Shown here one piece after another: positions 16,873 to 26,867 of a DNA stretch of 64,000 nt; position 1 is the stretch's first letter; each line of letters opens with the position of its first letter. A program made the position numbers and the translations under genes. The DNA comes from Ewingella americana (GTDB lineage: Bacteria; Pseudomonadota; Gammaproteobacteria; Enterobacterales; Enterobacteriaceae). The notes beneath the pieces were generated by a model. It was not told where the DNA came from and searched no databases. It worked only from the letters and a program-made list of their open reading frames with translations. Location of the stretch: positions 1 to 64,000 of the forward strand of contig NZ_RCZD01000009.1 in the NCBI RefSeq assembly GCF_006438725.1, written 5' to 3'.

Positions 16873-17754
16873 ATGAGTCAACAACCCACCGTCGCCGTGC
16901 TCGGGCTGGGCGCCATGGGCCATGCATTTGCTGCCAACCTGCTGAAAAAGGGCTTCGAAACCCACGTATGGAACCGTACAGCGTCCCGGGGTGAGGATCT
17001 GGTTAAAGCCGGTGCACTCCAGGGAAAAACGGTGCGTGAAACGGTCGAAGGCGTTGATGTGGTGATCACGATGCTGACCGACGGCCCAACGACGCAGACG
17101 GTGTTCGAAAGCGCCGACGGTTTACTGGCCGGTCTAAAACAGGGCGCCGTGATTGCTCAGATGGGCACCCTGGGCGTGGAAGCCACCGAGGCGCTGATCG
17201 CCCTGGTCAAACAGCAGCGCCCGGACGCCGTCTTTATCGACGCACCGGTGTCAGGGACCAAAACCCCGGCGGAAAATGCCCAGATTGTGGTACTGGCCAG
17301 CGGTGACCGCGCCGCCGCCGCCCATGTTGAGCCGGTCTTTGCCGCCATCTCCAAAGGCGTGAAGTGGCTCGGCGAAGCGGGCAGGGCGTCGAAAATGAAA
17401 CTGGTGGTCAATGCCTGGCTGATCTCGATGATGGAAGGTATCGCCGAAAGCGCCCAACTGGCCGATGAGTTCGGTTTCACCACTGATGACCTCTGGGACG
17501 TGCTGGAAGGCGGTCCGTTAGCCGCGCCTTATATCAAAGGCAAAATGGAGATGTTCAAAAGCGGTGACTACACGCCACAGATGCATCTGACCTGGGCGCT
17601 GAAAGACATCAATCTGGCGCTGAGCGCCGGTAAAAACTGCCAGTTGCCGGTGATGAAACGCATCAGCGAAACCTGGCAAAGCGCGGTCGATGCCGGTTAT
17701 GGCGATCAAGATCTCAGCGTGGTTTATCGTTATCTGGGTGCGGATAAAAAATAA
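16873..17754 (+). CDS. NAD(P)-dependent beta-hydroxyacid dehydrogenase family oxidoreductase
   Basis: The 293-residue protein belongs to the 3-hydroxyisobutyrate/6-phosphogluconate dehydrogenase-like family, which oxidises beta-hydroxyacids or reduces semialdehydes in the cytoplasm. The Rossmann motif GLGAMGHAFA lies at residues 12-21, the substrate motif DAPVSGTKTPAEN near 123-135 (family: D.PVSGG...A..G), and the catalytic Lys segment GEAGRASKMKLVVN near 167-180. The second Gly of PVSGG is Thr here, a change seen in some subgroups. Strong GGAGGAG ribosome site. Substrate unknown; neighbours do not help. Confidence 0.85.
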   Translation: MSQQPTVAVLGLGAMGHAFAANLLKKGFETHVWNRTASRGEDLVKAGALQGKTVRETVEGVDVVITMLTDGPTTQTVFESADGLLAGLKQGAVIAQMGTLGVEATEALIALVKQQRPDAVFIDAPVSGTKTPAENAQIVVLASGDRAAAAHVEPVFAAISKGVKWLGEAGRASKMKLVVNAWLISMMEGIAESAQLADEFGFTTDDLWDVLEGGPLAAPYIKGKMEMFKSGDYTPQMHLTWALKDINLALSAGKNCQLPVMKRISETWQSAVDAGYGDQDLSVVYRYLGADKK

Positions 17755-18072
17755 ATTTCCGTTCACGCCTTCCTCTCTCCTCAGGGGAGGGCGACATTAA
17801 AATACCTTTTCCCTCAATCCTCCCAACTCCCTTAGTCATTAATCGCAAAACGTCATCCATCTGTTGAATATAGGCCACTTTCGACTTCTTTCGTTTTTAT
17901 AAAATCGTTATAAATCATGTTTATAAAATAAACGCCTTGCAAAGTAATGCCGTGAATCTCTCTCTTTTAATTAACGTCATATCTTAGTTCATTTAAATAT
18001 TAGAGCGCCTGACTGCGCCAGTGTTAGCGTTATTTCATGACTCCGTACTGGAGGCGCTATATTGGAGAAGCT

Positions 18073-19098
18073 ATGTTGGAAAATAAAGTGAGCAATATCC
18101 CCTTAATTGATTTTGCCCAGTTTGCCGAGCCAGGCCAGTCACGCGAAGCGTTCCTCTCGCAACTGCGCTCTGCCGCACGGGATATCGGTTTTTTCTACCT
18201 GAAAGGCCACGGCATTGATAAACAATTGCTGAGCGATGTACAGCAGGCTTCGCGGGCTTTTTTTGCCCTGCCGGATGAACAGAAACTGGCAGTGGGCATG
18301 ATCAACTCACCGCACTTTCGCGGCTACAACCGCGCGGCGTCGGAAATCACCCGCGGTCAGCCGGACTGGCGAGAACAGTTTGATCTGGGTGCCGAACGCC
18401 AGCCTTTACCGCTGGAAGCCAAAACCCCTGGCTGGGCCAGACTGCAAGGGCCGAACCAATGGCCGGAATCTCTGCCGGAGTTACGCCCGCTGCTGCTGCG
18501 CTGGCAGCAGGAGATGACACACATGTCGCTGCGCCTGCTGCGTGCCTTTGCGCTGGCGCTGCAACTGCCGGAGAAAACCTTCGACCCGCTGTACGGCGAT
18601 AAACCCAACGAACATATCAAGCTGATTCGCTATCCCGGCCACAGCGAAGGCCAGAGCGGACAGGGCGTTGGCGCGCATAAAGACTCCGGTTTTCTGAGTT
18701 TCCTTTTGCAGGATCAACAGCGCGGTTTGCAGGTAGAAGTGGAAGAGGGCCAGTGGGTGGATGCCCTGCCGCTGGAAGATACGTTGGTGGTGAATATCGG
18801 CGAACTGCTGGAGCTCGCGACTAACGGCTATCTGCGGGCCACCGTGCACCGCGTGGTCTCACCGCCTGCCGGTCAGGAGCGTCTCTCATTAGCCTTTTTC
18901 CTTGGTGCTCAGCTCGACGCCGTAGTGCCGCTGTTCCCGCTTCCGGCAGAACTGGCCCGCGACGCACGCGGCCCGGCCAGCGATCCGCTCAATCCTTTAT
19001 TCCGCGATGTCGGCTTTAACTACCTTAAAGGCCGCCTGCGTTCGCACCCCGACGTGGCACAGCGCTACTACGCTGACATTTTGACCACCACGGCCTGA
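18073..19098 (+). CDS. Isopenicillin N synthase family non-haem iron oxygenase
   Basis: The 341-residue protein is a 2-oxoglutarate/Fe(II)-type oxygenase of the isopenicillin N synthase family, with an N-terminal DIOX_N domain (about 5-120) and a C-terminal jelly-roll. The iron ligands are visible as H202-x-D204 (AHKDSGF) and H259 (TVHRVV), with the co-substrate pair R270-x-S272. The start at 18073 has GGAG five bases upstream; an earlier ATG at 18037 has none. Genes for a MetQNI-like importer follow 62 bases downstream in the same direction, suggesting that the oxygenase acts on the imported compound, perhaps a sulfur or amino-acid-like molecule. The substrate is not known. Confidence 0.88.
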   Translation: MLENKVSNIPLIDFAQFAEPGQSREAFLSQLRSAARDIGFFYLKGHGIDKQLLSDVQQASRAFFALPDEQKLAVGMINSPHFRGYNRAASEITRGQPDWREQFDLGAERQPLPLEAKTPGWARLQGPNQWPESLPELRPLLLRWQQEMTHMSLRLLRAFALALQLPEKTFDPLYGDKPNEHIKLIRYPGHSEGQSGQGVGAHKDSGFLSFLLQDQQRGLQVEVEEGQWVDALPLEDTLVVNIGELLELATNGYLRATVHRVVSPPAGQERLSLAFFLGAQLDAVVPLFPLPAELARDARGPASDPLNPLFRDVGFNYLKGRLRSHPDVAQRYYADILTTTA

Positions 19099-19160
19099 TG
19101 CATTTTTTCGTCACACGTTCGTTCCATCACAACATAAAACAACAATACTAAGGGTTCTCT

Positions 19161-20006
19161 ATGCTGAAAAATGTGGTTGCAGGTTGGTCTTTTTCCCCGT
19201 CAGTGATCGGGCGTTTCACCGCAGCGGCGGCGCTGGTTGCGTCAGTATCGGCCTTTGCCGCTGAGCCTTTGCGGGTTGCCGCTGACCCGGTACCGCACGC
19301 CGAAATTCTGGCTTATGTGCAGAAAATCGATCCGAGTCTGGATCTTAAAATCATCGAAATTCCGAACGGCGTGAACTCCAACGAACTGCTGGCGCACGGC
19401 GATGTGGATGCCAACTATTTCCAGCATCTGCCGTACCTGCGTTCACAGGAACAGGCGCTGGGCGTGAAGTTCGCCGTGGCCGCTAACGTGCATATTGAGC
19501 CGCTGGGTGTCTACTCAAGCAAATACAAAAGCTACAAAGAGGTGCCGGACAACGGCAAAGTGGCCGTGCCCAATAACGTCACCAATCTGAGCCGTGCGCT
19601 CTATCTGCTGCGCGATCAGGGGTTGATCACGCTGAAGTCGGGCTTTAATGACCCGGCCAAAGATCAGGCCACACCAAAAGATATCGCGGATAACCCGAAG
19701 CACCTGAAAATCATCGAGATTGAATCACCGCAGATCCCGCGCTCACTGGATGATGTCGATCTGGCGGTGATTAACGGCAACTACGCGCTGGAAGCCGGGC
19801 TGAACCCGGCCAAAGATGCGCTGGGCCTGGAAAAAGCCAAGGGCAATCCGTACGCCAATATTCTGGTCACCAGCGAAAAACTGGCGTCTGATCCGCGTAT
19901 TAAACAGCTGGCAAAAGATCTGGAGTCACCGGAAGTGGCGAAATTTATTACCGACAAATACCACGGTTCGGTCATTCCGGTTTCTGCGGCAGGCAATAAA
20001 TCATGA
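19161..20006 (+). CDS. metQ: MetQ/NlpA-family ABC transporter binding protein
   Basis: The 281-residue protein belongs to the NlpA/MetQ family that binds methionine or related compounds for uptake. It carries a signal peptide ending near SVSAFAA (residue 34), and no lipobox Cys follows, so it should be a soluble periplasmic protein rather than a lipoprotein like E. coli MetQ. Family segments include [10 protein letters not shown] (near 41-50), [13 protein letters not shown] (near 80-92) and [16 protein letters not shown] (near 134-149). It heads metQNI, which overlap by a few bases. The pairing with an oxygenase argues for a paralogue with a different substrate from the housekeeping methionine importer; no MetJ box was seen. 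Confidence 0.85.
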   Translation: MLKNVVAGWSFSPSVIGRFTAAAALVASVSAFAAEPLRVAADPVPHAEILAYVQKIDPSLDLKIIEIPNGVNSNELLAHGDVDANYFQHLPYLRSQEQALGVKFAVAANVHIEPLGVYSSKYKSYKEVPDNGKVAVPNNVTNLSRALYLLRDQGLITLKSGFNDPAKDQATPKDIADNPKHLKIIEIESPQIPRSLDDVDLAVINGNYALEAGLNPAKDALGLEKAKGNPYANILVTSEKLASDPRIKQLAKDLESPEVAKFITDKYHGSVIPVSAAGNKS

Positions 20007-20992
20007 TAGTCGCCGAACATCTGACCAAACAGTACGCAGGACAGGGCGCTCCGGCATTGCAGGACGTCTCTCTGACCATCAACGACGGTGCGGTGTTCGG
20101 CATTATTGGCCGCAGCGGCGCGGGGAAAAGTACCCTGATCCGCTGTCTGAATTTACTGGAGCGGCCCGATTCGGGCCGTATTCTGGTTGACGGGCGTGAT
20201 CTGACGCAGCTCAGCGACAAAGACCTGCGGTTGCAGCGTCAGCGTATCGGCATGATCTTTCAGAATTTCAATCTGCTCCATGCGCGCAACGTCAGCGATA
20301 ACGTGGCAGTGCCGCTGCAAATTGCTGGTATGGGTCGTAATGAGCGGCAAAAACGCGTGGCGGAACTGCTGGACTTAGTGGGGCTGAGCGATAAAGCCCA
20401 CGCCTTTCCCTCGCAACTTTCCGGCGGTCAGAAGCAGCGGGTCGGCATCGCCCGTGCGCTGGCGGCGCGGCCCAGCTATCTGTTATCGGATGAAGCGACC
20501 AGTGCGCTGGACCCGGAAACCACCGATTCCATCCTGGCCTTATTGCGCAGCATTAATCAACAGCTCGGGCTGACCATTGTGCTCATCACCCATGAACTCA
20601 ACGTGGTGAAATCCATCTGTGACCATGCGGCGCTGCTGTCAGGCGGAAAGTTGCAGGAGAGCGGGCCGATAGCCCAACTGCTGTCTGACCCCCATTCGCT
20701 GCTCGGCAAAGCGCTGATGCCAGATTGCGGTTTGCCGGAACTGCCGGTCAATCCGCTGCTGCCGGTGGCAGAGCTGACGTTTTACGACATTCTGCGGGCC
20801 TCGCCGGTACTCAGTTCGCTGGCGCAGGAACACGGCGTTGGCGTGACCTTATTTGGCGGTGGGGTGGAGTCAATCGCCGGTCAGCGGGTTGGCCGTTTAC
20901 GGGTGGCATTCCAGCCGCCGATGGGTGGCGTGGATCTGTCTGAAGTGATGCTGTTTCTGAATCAGCGGGGAGTGAAAGCAGAATGGGTATAA
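20003..20992 (+). CDS. metN: MetN-type ABC transporter ATPase
   Basis: The 329-residue ATPase has the Walker A motif GRSGAGKST (from residue 36), signature LSGGQKQRV (near 139), Walker [13 protein letters not shown] and the H-loop [10 protein letters not shown]-terminal NIL domain (about 250-329) is present, the regulatory methionine-sensing domain of MetN. The ATG overlaps the metQ stop codon as ATGA, indicating translational coupling, and the 3' end overlaps metI by 10 bases. Confidence 0.92.
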   Translation: MIVAEHLTKQYAGQGAPALQDVSLTINDGAVFGIIGRSGAGKSTLIRCLNLLERPDSGRILVDGRDLTQLSDKDLRLQRQRIGMIFQNFNLLHARNVSDNVAVPLQIAGMGRNERQKRVAELLDLVGLSDKAHAFPSQLSGGQKQRVGIARALAARPSYLLSDEATSALDPETTDSILALLRSINQQLGLTIVLITHELNVVKSICDHAALLSGGKLQESGPIAQLLSDPHSLLGKALMPDCGLPELPVNPLLPVAELTFYDILRASPVLSSLAQEHGVGVTLFGGGVESIAGQRVGRLRVAFQPPMGGVDLSEVMLFLNQRGVKAEWV

Positions 20993-21660
20993 GAAACAGT
21001 TTGTCGTGGGACGAACTTTACGCGCTGGTGCTCAATGCCACGGGCGAAACGCTGTATATGGTCAGCCTGGCGACGCTCTTCACGCTGCTGGTCGGTTTAC
21101 CGCTTGGGGTGCTGCTGTTTATCAGCCGCCGTCATGGGTTAACGCCGTTGCCTAAACTGAGTGCCACGCTCGGCACGGTGGTCAATATTGGCCGCTCGCT
21201 GCCGTTTGTGGTGCTGCTGATTGCTCTGATCCCGCTGACCCGTCTGATTGTCGGCACCACGCTCGGCAGTACCGCCGCCGTGGTGCCTATCACACTGGGG
21301 GCGATCCCGTTTTTTGCGCGTATTGTCGAGAATGCGCTGGATGAAGTGGATAAAGGCCGCATTGAAGCCATTCAGGCGATGGGCGGCGGGCTGCGTTACG
21401 TGATTTTCACCGTGCTGTTACCCGAGGCGCTGCCCGCGCTGCTGGCGGGCCTCACGCTGACCATCGTGATGCTGATTGGTTTCTCATCTATGGCCGGCGT
21501 GATTGGCGGTGGTGGGCTGGGCGATCTGGCGATCCGCTACGGCTACCAGCGCTTCAATAATCAGGTGATGGTTGCGACCATCGTGGTGCTGGTGATCATG
21601 GTGCAGATCATTCAAACCTTAGGCGACCGTGTTGTCCGCTCGCTGGCACACCGGCGCTGA
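20983..21660 (+). CDS. metI: MetI-type ABC transporter permease
   Basis: The 225-residue inner-membrane protein has about five transmembrane segments and the permease EAA loop ([29 protein letters not shown] near 127-155). Length and sequence fit MetI (217 in E. coli). It closes the oxygenase-metQNI operon; only six bases separate its stop codon from that of the convergent HlyD gene, and I see no terminator between them. Confidence 0.92.
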   Translation: MGIRNSLSWDELYALVLNATGETLYMVSLATLFTLLVGLPLGVLLFISRRHGLTPLPKLSATLGTVVNIGRSLPFVVLLIALIPLTRLIVGTTLGSTAAVVPITLGAIPFFARIVENALDEVDKGRIEAIQAMGGGLRYVIFTVLLPEALPALLAGLTLTIVMLIGFSSMAGVIGGGGLGDLAIRYGYQRFNNQVMVATIVVLVIMVQIIQTLGDRVVRSLAHRR

Positions 21661-21666
21661 TTTTCT

Positions 21667-22719
21667 TTATCGCGCCGCCGTATCCACATTGACCACCGCA
21701 GACATTCCTGGCCGCAGTTGCTTGCTTTGCGGCTGGTTGGTGTCTATCTCAATTCTGACCGCGATACGCTGTGAAATTTTGGTGAAATTCCCGGTGGCGT
21801 TATCGGCTTTTAGTACGCTGAACTCTGAACCCGTTGCCGGGGAAATCCGCGAAATATGTCCCTGGAATTTATGATCGTTCAGCGCATCTACCGTAAATGT
21901 TACCGGCATGCCGGTGACCATCTCCGCCAACTGGCGCTCTTTGAAATTGGCGTTCACCCAGACCGTTTGTGGCGTGACCGAGGTCAGCAGGGTGCCCGCC
22001 GACACATATTGCCCCGCACGGCCACTGACTTCGCCAAGCTGACCGTCAGCCGGCGCAATAATCCGCGTATGCAGTAAATTAATACGCGCGACGGCGACTT
22101 TGGCCTGCGCCGATTTTAACGCTGCCTGTAACGACGCCTTGCCCGCATCGATAAGCGCCAAATCCTGCTGAGCGATATTGACTGAAGCTTTGGCTTTTGC
22201 CACCTCGGCCTGCGCTTTAAGCTGGGCAGCCCGCACTTCATCACCGGTGGTTTTCGCCACCACACCGCTGGCCAGCAGCGGGCCGTTACGGCTCGAGTCC
22301 AGCGAAGCTTTATTGGCGGTGGCCTGCGCACTTTGCAACTCGGCTTCCGCCAGTTGCAGGCTGGCCGCGCCGGACGCCCGGTTCTGGCCGAAATTATCCA
22401 GCGTCACCTGCTGTTGCGCTTCAGTGGCTTCGGCCTGTAACAACTCCTGGCGGTAGGTGCTGTCGTCGATCTCAAACAGCACGTCGCCTTTTTTAACCGG
22501 CATAAAGTCCTGCACTTTCACGGCGGTGATATAACCCGACACCTGCGGGCTGACCAGCGTGACGTTGCCACGCACATAGGCGTTATCCGTGGTCTCTACC
22601 TTTGAGCTGAACGGGAACAGTTGCCAGGTGTAGAGCACGATAAACACCCCGATAATACCCAGACACAACACCGCGATAATGGACGGATAGCGGAAAATAT
22701 TTTTCATAAAACGGATCAC
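21667..22719 (-). CDS. HlyD-family membrane fusion protein (EmrA-like)
   Basis: The 350-residue periplasmic adaptor has one N-terminal membrane segment (about residues 12-34), then a biotinyl-lipoyl-like domain (VSGYITAVKVQDFMPVKKGDVLFEID near 59-84), a long Ala/Gln-rich coiled coil (about 95-215) and the second half of the lipoyl and beta-barrel domains (IIAPADGQLGEVSGRAGQYVSAG near 218-240). It joins an inner-membrane pump to an outer-membrane channel for drug export. It is 25 bases downstream of the MFS gene, which is presumably its partner. Confidence 0.9.
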   Translation of the reverse strand: MIRFMKNIFRYPSIIAVLCLGIIGVFIVLYTWQLFPFSSKVETTDNAYVRGNVTLVSPQVSGYITAVKVQDFMPVKKGDVLFEIDDSTYRQELLQAEATEAQQQVTLDNFGQNRASGAASLQLAEAELQSAQATANKASLDSSRNGPLLASGVVAKTTGDEVRAAQLKAQAEVAKAKASVNIAQQDLALIDAGKASLQAALKSAQAKVAVARINLLHTRIIAPADGQLGEVSGRAGQYVSAGTLLTSVTPQTVWVNANFKERQLAEMVTGMPVTFTVDALNDHKFQGHISRISPATGSEFSVLKADNATGNFTKISQRIAVRIEIDTNQPQSKQLRPGMSAVVNVDTAAR

Positions 22720-22744
22720 ATCTCTGGGTTGAGGATTGAAGAAA

Positions 22745-24448
22745 CTACGCGGCGACGGTTTCGCCCGCGTCTTTGCCCGCTTTTATTTTTGTTGCTATTT
22801 TGGGTGCCACGATATGCAGCGCCAGCACGGCGAAACAGCCCCATGCCATGTAAAACACCACCATAAATACATCGTTATACGCCAGTAATCCGGCCTGCTG
22901 CGTGGCGCCAGCGCCCAGCCGTGCCAGCCCCTGAGCATTACGTTGCGTACTGTCACTTATCACCGGTTGCAGCGCCTGGGTGTAGTGCGCGACGCGTTCA
23001 ACCACATACGGATTTTGCAGCGTGATGCTGTCGATCAGCACGCTGGAGTGAAACTTCTCGCGCAGAATTTGAATCGTGCCGAGGAAGGCGCTGCCAACCT
23101 GTGCACCGATGTTTTGCGTGGTCAGAAACACCAGGATAAAGCTGATGATCTGGCTCTGGCCGAACTGCAATGCTTTGACAAAACCCAGCCACAGCGAAGT
23201 GGGCAGGAAAATCGCCCCGGCAAAGGCAATCATTCCCTGGCTGATATAGAACTGTTCAGGGCGAGAATCGACGGTGGAGTGGGCGTCCATCCATGCACCG
23301 GTGGCGATCAGCACCATGGCAAACAGGTGGATGTAAACGATGCGGTCAGCGCGGTGAATAATGCTGACAAACACCAGCCCGGCGAAAGTCATCGCCAGCA
23401 CGATCCAAAACAGCGTCACCAGTTGGTCATTCTGTAAACCCACCAGCGTCAGAAAACCCACCATGCCGGTGGTTTGCTCGCTCAGTAACATGCGCACAAA
23501 CAGCATCGAGCCGGTAAACATCAGCATTTCAGGCGTCATCAACCAGCGCAAATCAATGATCGGATTCTTGCGCTTCAGCTCGACCATAAAGGCCAGCGTC
23601 AGCGTAATAATGCCGAGCACCAGCACTTCACCCAGCCACGACTTTTCAAACCACCAGTAGTAACGCCCAAGTGTGAGCACCACTGAAATACAGGCTATCG
23701 CAGTGCCAATCAGCGGGTAACTCAACCAGTCAATGCGTTCAAACACTTTGACCCGTGGCGGATGGGTCAGTGGCAGGATCCAGATGATCGCCAGACAGAT
23801 CAGTGCCAGACCGGACTCCAGAAACGCCAGTTGATGCCAGTGGCCCAGATCCAACAGATGGGGTGAAATAATGCGTGAAATCGGCTGGGCAATCTGGCTG
23901 CCGGCCAGCCCCAGACAGAGACCGGCGGTCAGTTTTTTGGCCGGTGGGAAAATTTCAAACATATAGAAAATCGCCAGCGGGCCGAGGGAAGCCATGGCGA
24001 ACCCCATCACGGCACGTACCGCGACGGCAGTCTGAAAATCATGGGTAAAGATCTGTGCCAGCGACACGGCGGCAAAAAACAGCAGACCGTATTCACCGAA
24101 ACGGCGCATACCAAACTGGGTGCGGATTTTATAAAGCAAAATCGTGCCACTGACGCTGGTCGCGGTGTAGGCCGCCACCAGCCAGTAACTTTCGGTGGCG
24201 GTAATGCCAAGCGATCCCTGAATGCCGGGCAAGTTGGAGGCCACCAGGTTAATTCCCAACCCCTGCGTCATGCCGATGATCAATGACGCCATGGCATACA
24301 CCACAATGCGCCATTTTGGAAAATGGCACAGCCAGGTGCTGACCTGGGCGGCGAAGGGGTGATGGGGCGATGCCGGTACCGGCTGTGGCGTATTACCGAC
24401 CTCTTCATTGGGATCTGTTTGTGGTGTCGGAGTGGATCCCGCAGTCAT
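22745..24448 (-). CDS. MFS efflux transporter, DHA2 (14-TM) family
   Basis: The 567-residue inner-membrane transporter has a hydrophilic N-terminus of about 45 residues, then around fourteen hydrophobic segments, with features of the DHA2/EmrB-like multidrug exporter group (for example ESYWLVAAYTATSVSGTI near 92-109). It should pump toxic compounds across the inner membrane and hand them to the HlyD protein encoded directly downstream. A MarR-like palindrome lies about 50-60 bases upstream of its start, and the marR gene precedes it. Confidence 0.88.
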   Translation of the reverse strand: MTAGSTPTPQTDPNEEVGNTPQPVPASPHHPFAAQVSTWLCHFPKWRIVVYAMASLIIGMTQGLGINLVASNLPGIQGSLGITATESYWLVAAYTATSVSGTILLYKIRTQFGMRRFGEYGLLFFAAVSLAQIFTHDFQTAVAVRAVMGFAMASLGPLAIFYMFEIFPPAKKLTAGLCLGLAGSQIAQPISRIISPHLLDLGHWHQLAFLESGLALICLAIIWILPLTHPPRVKVFERIDWLSYPLIGTAIACISVVLTLGRYYWWFEKSWLGEVLVLGIITLTLAFMVELKRKNPIIDLRWLMTPEMLMFTGSMLFVRMLLSEQTTGMVGFLTLVGLQNDQLVTLFWIVLAMTFAGLVFVSIIHRADRIVYIHLFAMVLIATGAWMDAHSTVDSRPEQFYISQGMIAFAGAIFLPTSLWLGFVKALQFGQSQIISFILVFLTTQNIGAQVGSAFLGTIQILREKFHSSVLIDSITLQNPYVVERVAHYTQALQPVISDSTQRNAQGLARLGAGATQQAGLLAYNDVFMVVFYMAWGCFAVLALHIVAPKIATKIKAGKDAGETVAA

Positions 24449-24496
24449 GACTAAACCTTGTACGTGATGATACGTCAGGTAATTACCCGGCTACAT

Positions 24497-24510
24497 TGTA
24501 GCTAGCTACA
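24497..24510. promoter_or_regulatory. MarR-type operator palindrome
   Basis: TGTAGCTAGCTACA is a perfect 14-base palindrome between the marR stop codon and the efflux gene, 49-62 bases before the latter's start. Its position suits repression of the pump operon by the adjacent MarR protein. Function is inferred. Confidence 0.65.
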
Positions 24511-24626
24511 TATAACGATTAATGTAATCAGAAGGGTCACTGGTGTCCAGATCAATTATTCATTGAGGTGATATTTACAATCGTGAATGGGTGAAAAATG
24601 AATGATTCAAGCAAGGTTGCGGCGGG

Positions 24627-25082
24627 CTACATGGCCGCCAGTGTCGAAGCGACATTCGCCATGACCCGATGCGCCACGGCCACGTCTTCTGCGGAAATAC
24701 CCTGCATTACGCGGATCAGGATCTCATCCGTCATCGAGCGGACCTCATTGGCCAGCGCCAAGCCTGCTTCTGTCAGTACGATATCTTTCGAACGGCGATC
24801 CTGCTCGCCAGCGCAGCGCGTCAGATAGCCGAGCGCCTGCAGACTGTCAAACAGGCGAATGGCGGTAGGGTGCTCCACTTCCAGCAACGCCGTCAGTTCA
24901 CCTTGTGGTAACCGGCCGTTAGCCGCTTCCAGATGCAACAGCACCTGACCACGCGCCAGCGTCAGGCCGATGGTTTTGAAACGGGCATCACAATAGGTAC
25001 GAAGCTGGCGTCCGATGTGCATGGTTTCGGGCAGGAAACGCAGCGTCGGAGAGTGGATTTCAGGGCGGTTGGAGGTAGTCAC
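24627..25082 (-). CDS. MarR-family transcriptional regulator
   Basis: The 151-residue protein has the MarR winged helix, with LARGQVLLHLEAANGRLPQGELTALLEVEHPTAIRLFDSL (about 41-80) covering the helix-turn-helix and DRRSKDIVLTEAGLALANEV (about 97-116) the wing and following helix. Such dimers release DNA on binding phenolic or drug ligands. It precedes the MFS/HlyD pair in the same direction with a 178-base gap that contains a palindromic operator, and is divergent from an NAD(P)-binding protein gene that may share control. Confidence 0.9.
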   Translation of the reverse strand: MTTSNRPEIHSPTLRFLPETMHIGRQLRTYCDARFKTIGLTLARGQVLLHLEAANGRLPQGELTALLEVEHPTAIRLFDSLQALGYLTRCAGEQDRRSKDIVLTEAGLALANEVRSMTDEILIRVMQGISAEDVAVAHRVMANVASTLAAM

Positions 25083-25250
25083 AAGGTCCTCGTTGGAAAT
25101 GGTTTCAATCAGAAATAATTATGCCGCTCAGGGTAGCACGTTTCGCTAAGTGCCCGTCAATCACGATCGACGCGGGAGAAAACCGCAGGGAAAACCCTGT
25201 GCTACAGTTAACGTTCGATGTGCAAAAAGACGTAAACCAGGGGAGGATTT

Positions 25251-25901
25251 ATGACTAAGGTCGCAATAGTGGGAGCCCACGGCCAGATCGGCCAACTGAT
25301 CATCAAGCATTTGGTGGCGCAGGGCATCGGTGCTGTCGGTATCGTACGTAAAGAGGAGCAGGTGCCTGCCATGAGAAAACTCGGGGCTGTGCCGGTGCTG
25401 TTGGATATCGAAAATACCACCGCTGACCAGCTGGCAAGCTGCCTGCAAGGGGCTGATGCCGTAGTCTTTGCCGCCGGGGCCGGAGGCGGCTCCAGTGCCG
25501 AACGTAAAAGAACCGTCGATTATGCCGGCTCCGTGCTGCTGGCGCAGGCGGCGCATCAGGCTGGCGTCCGGCGCTATATCCAGATTTCCGCCATCGGCGT
25601 TGATAACCCAATAAAACCCGACACCGATCCGGTATGGAAGGCTTACATTGAAGCCAAGCGGGATGCCGATATCGAACTGCGTAAAAGCGCGCTGGACTGG
25701 ACAATTATCCGCCCCGGTCCGCTGACGGATACCCCGGCCACCGGTTTAGTGACGTTGTCACCGAATGCCGGGCGCGGCGAAGTGACGCGTGAAGATGTGG
25801 CGCTGGTTGTGGTCGCGGTATTACAGGCACCAAACTCCATCGGCCAGCAGTGGGAACTGCGGGGTGGCGATACGCCCATCCGTGATGCGGTAAGCCAGTA
25901 A
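25251..25901 (+). CDS. NAD(P)H-binding atypical SDR protein
   Basis: The 216-residue protein is an atypical short-chain dehydrogenase-like NAD(P)-binding protein (NmrA/YwnB type). The nucleotide motif VGAHGQIGQL (residues 7-16) fits GxxGxxG, followed by VVFAAGAGGGSS (near 72) and YIQISAIGVDNP (near 105); WTIIRPGPLTDTPATG near 150 is typical of the group. The usual active-site YxxxK appears as Y124-IEAK. Good GGGGAGG ribosome site. It is divergent from marR. The role may be in redox or quinone stress, but this is not shown. Confidence 0.82.
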   Translation: MTKVAIVGAHGQIGQLIIKHLVAQGIGAVGIVRKEEQVPAMRKLGAVPVLLDIENTTADQLASCLQGADAVVFAAGAGGGSSAERKRTVDYAGSVLLAQAAHQAGVRRYIQISAIGVDNPIKPDTDPVWKAYIEAKRDADIELRKSALDWTIIRPGPLTDTPATGLVTLSPNAGRGEVTREDVALVVVAVLQAPNSIGQQWELRGGDTPIRDAVSQ

Positions 25902-26106
25902 CCTGTCCGGCGGCATGCGGATTTAGTGCAAAATGCCGCCGTATTACGGGGCGAATAATCCTAAATCACCGGCATGGCGAAATATTGACCGTTGGGCAAA
26001 ACGTGGGGGAATGATAAGCTGAGACGATAATAAAGAGCCGATCCAGACATCTAGCGGATTCTTTTTACAAGAACTTATCACCAGCACAACGAGGCATCCG
26101 GCTTTA

Positions 26107-26802
26107 ATGAGTACTCCAACCACTACCGCCAAGCAGCTGGAAGTTCAGCGTATTGTCGACATTTTGTCCAAAGCCATCGCCCAACACCGTTTGCGCCCGG
26201 GAGCCAGGCTGATTGAAGCGCAGATCGTGGAAGCACTGAACGCTAACCGCAATCACGTTCAGGTCGCGCTGCAACGTCTGGCAATGCAGCGTATCGTCAC
26301 CATTGAGCCTAACCGCGGCGCCATGGTGGCTCAGCCGACCGCCAAAGAGGCCCGTGAAGTCTTTACCGCCCGTCGCGCCATCGAAAGAGCCATCGTTGAA
26401 ACCATCACGCCTGAGCTGATGCGCCGCCACCGGCACCGCATTGCTGCTCACCTGCGTGGGGAGCGTGAAGCCACCAACGCCACCGATCGCCGGGCGATTG
26501 TCCGTGAACTGAGTGAATTCCACCTGATGCTGGGTGAAATTTGTGGCAACGAGGTCCTGAGCGAAATTCTTGCCAATCTGATGGTGCGCAGTTCGTTGAT
26601 CGTGGCCTTATATCAGCGCAATGACGTACCTTCCTGCCAGTCGGATGAACATCAGGCGATCATCACCGCGCTGGAAGCGGGTGATAACGAACAGGCCGCC
26701 GCCGTCATGATTGAACACCTCGATGAACTGGAACAGCAACTGACGCTGGAAGACACCCCAGGTGGAGACGTCAACCTGCGCCAGGCGCTGGCGGATCTCT
26801 AG
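26107..26802 (+). CDS. GntR-family transcriptional regulator (FCD type)
   Basis: The 231-residue protein has an N-terminal GntR winged helix (VDILSKAIAQHRLRPGARLIEAQIVEALNANRNHVQVALQRLAMQ, about 17-61) and a C-terminal FCD ligand-binding domain (about 80-210; HLMLGEICGNEVL and DEHQAIITALEAGDNEQAAAVMIEHLDELE carry typical metal-site His). It is convergent with the first amidohydrolase gene and opens a catabolic region. The TTGCTAGCAA-type palindromes in front of the amidohydrolase and transporter operons are its most likely targets; none was found before its own gene. Confidence 0.9.
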   Translation: MSTPTTTAKQLEVQRIVDILSKAIAQHRLRPGARLIEAQIVEALNANRNHVQVALQRLAMQRIVTIEPNRGAMVAQPTAKEAREVFTARRAIERAIVETITPELMRRHRHRIAAHLRGEREATNATDRRAIVRELSEFHLMLGEICGNEVLSEILANLMVRSSLIVALYQRNDVPSCQSDEHQAIITALEAGDNEQAAAVMIEHLDELEQQLTLEDTPGGDVNLRQALADL

Positions 26803-26867
26803 GAACGGCCACCCGTTTTTAGCGCCTGACGGCCCATGGCCTTCGTCAGGATCTCACCCTGCTATTT

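Noticed and set aside
25980-25996. A TGGC...TTGA motif before the GntR gene as a sigma-54 promoter
   Set aside because: The -12 element lacks the required GC, so it does not meet the consensus.
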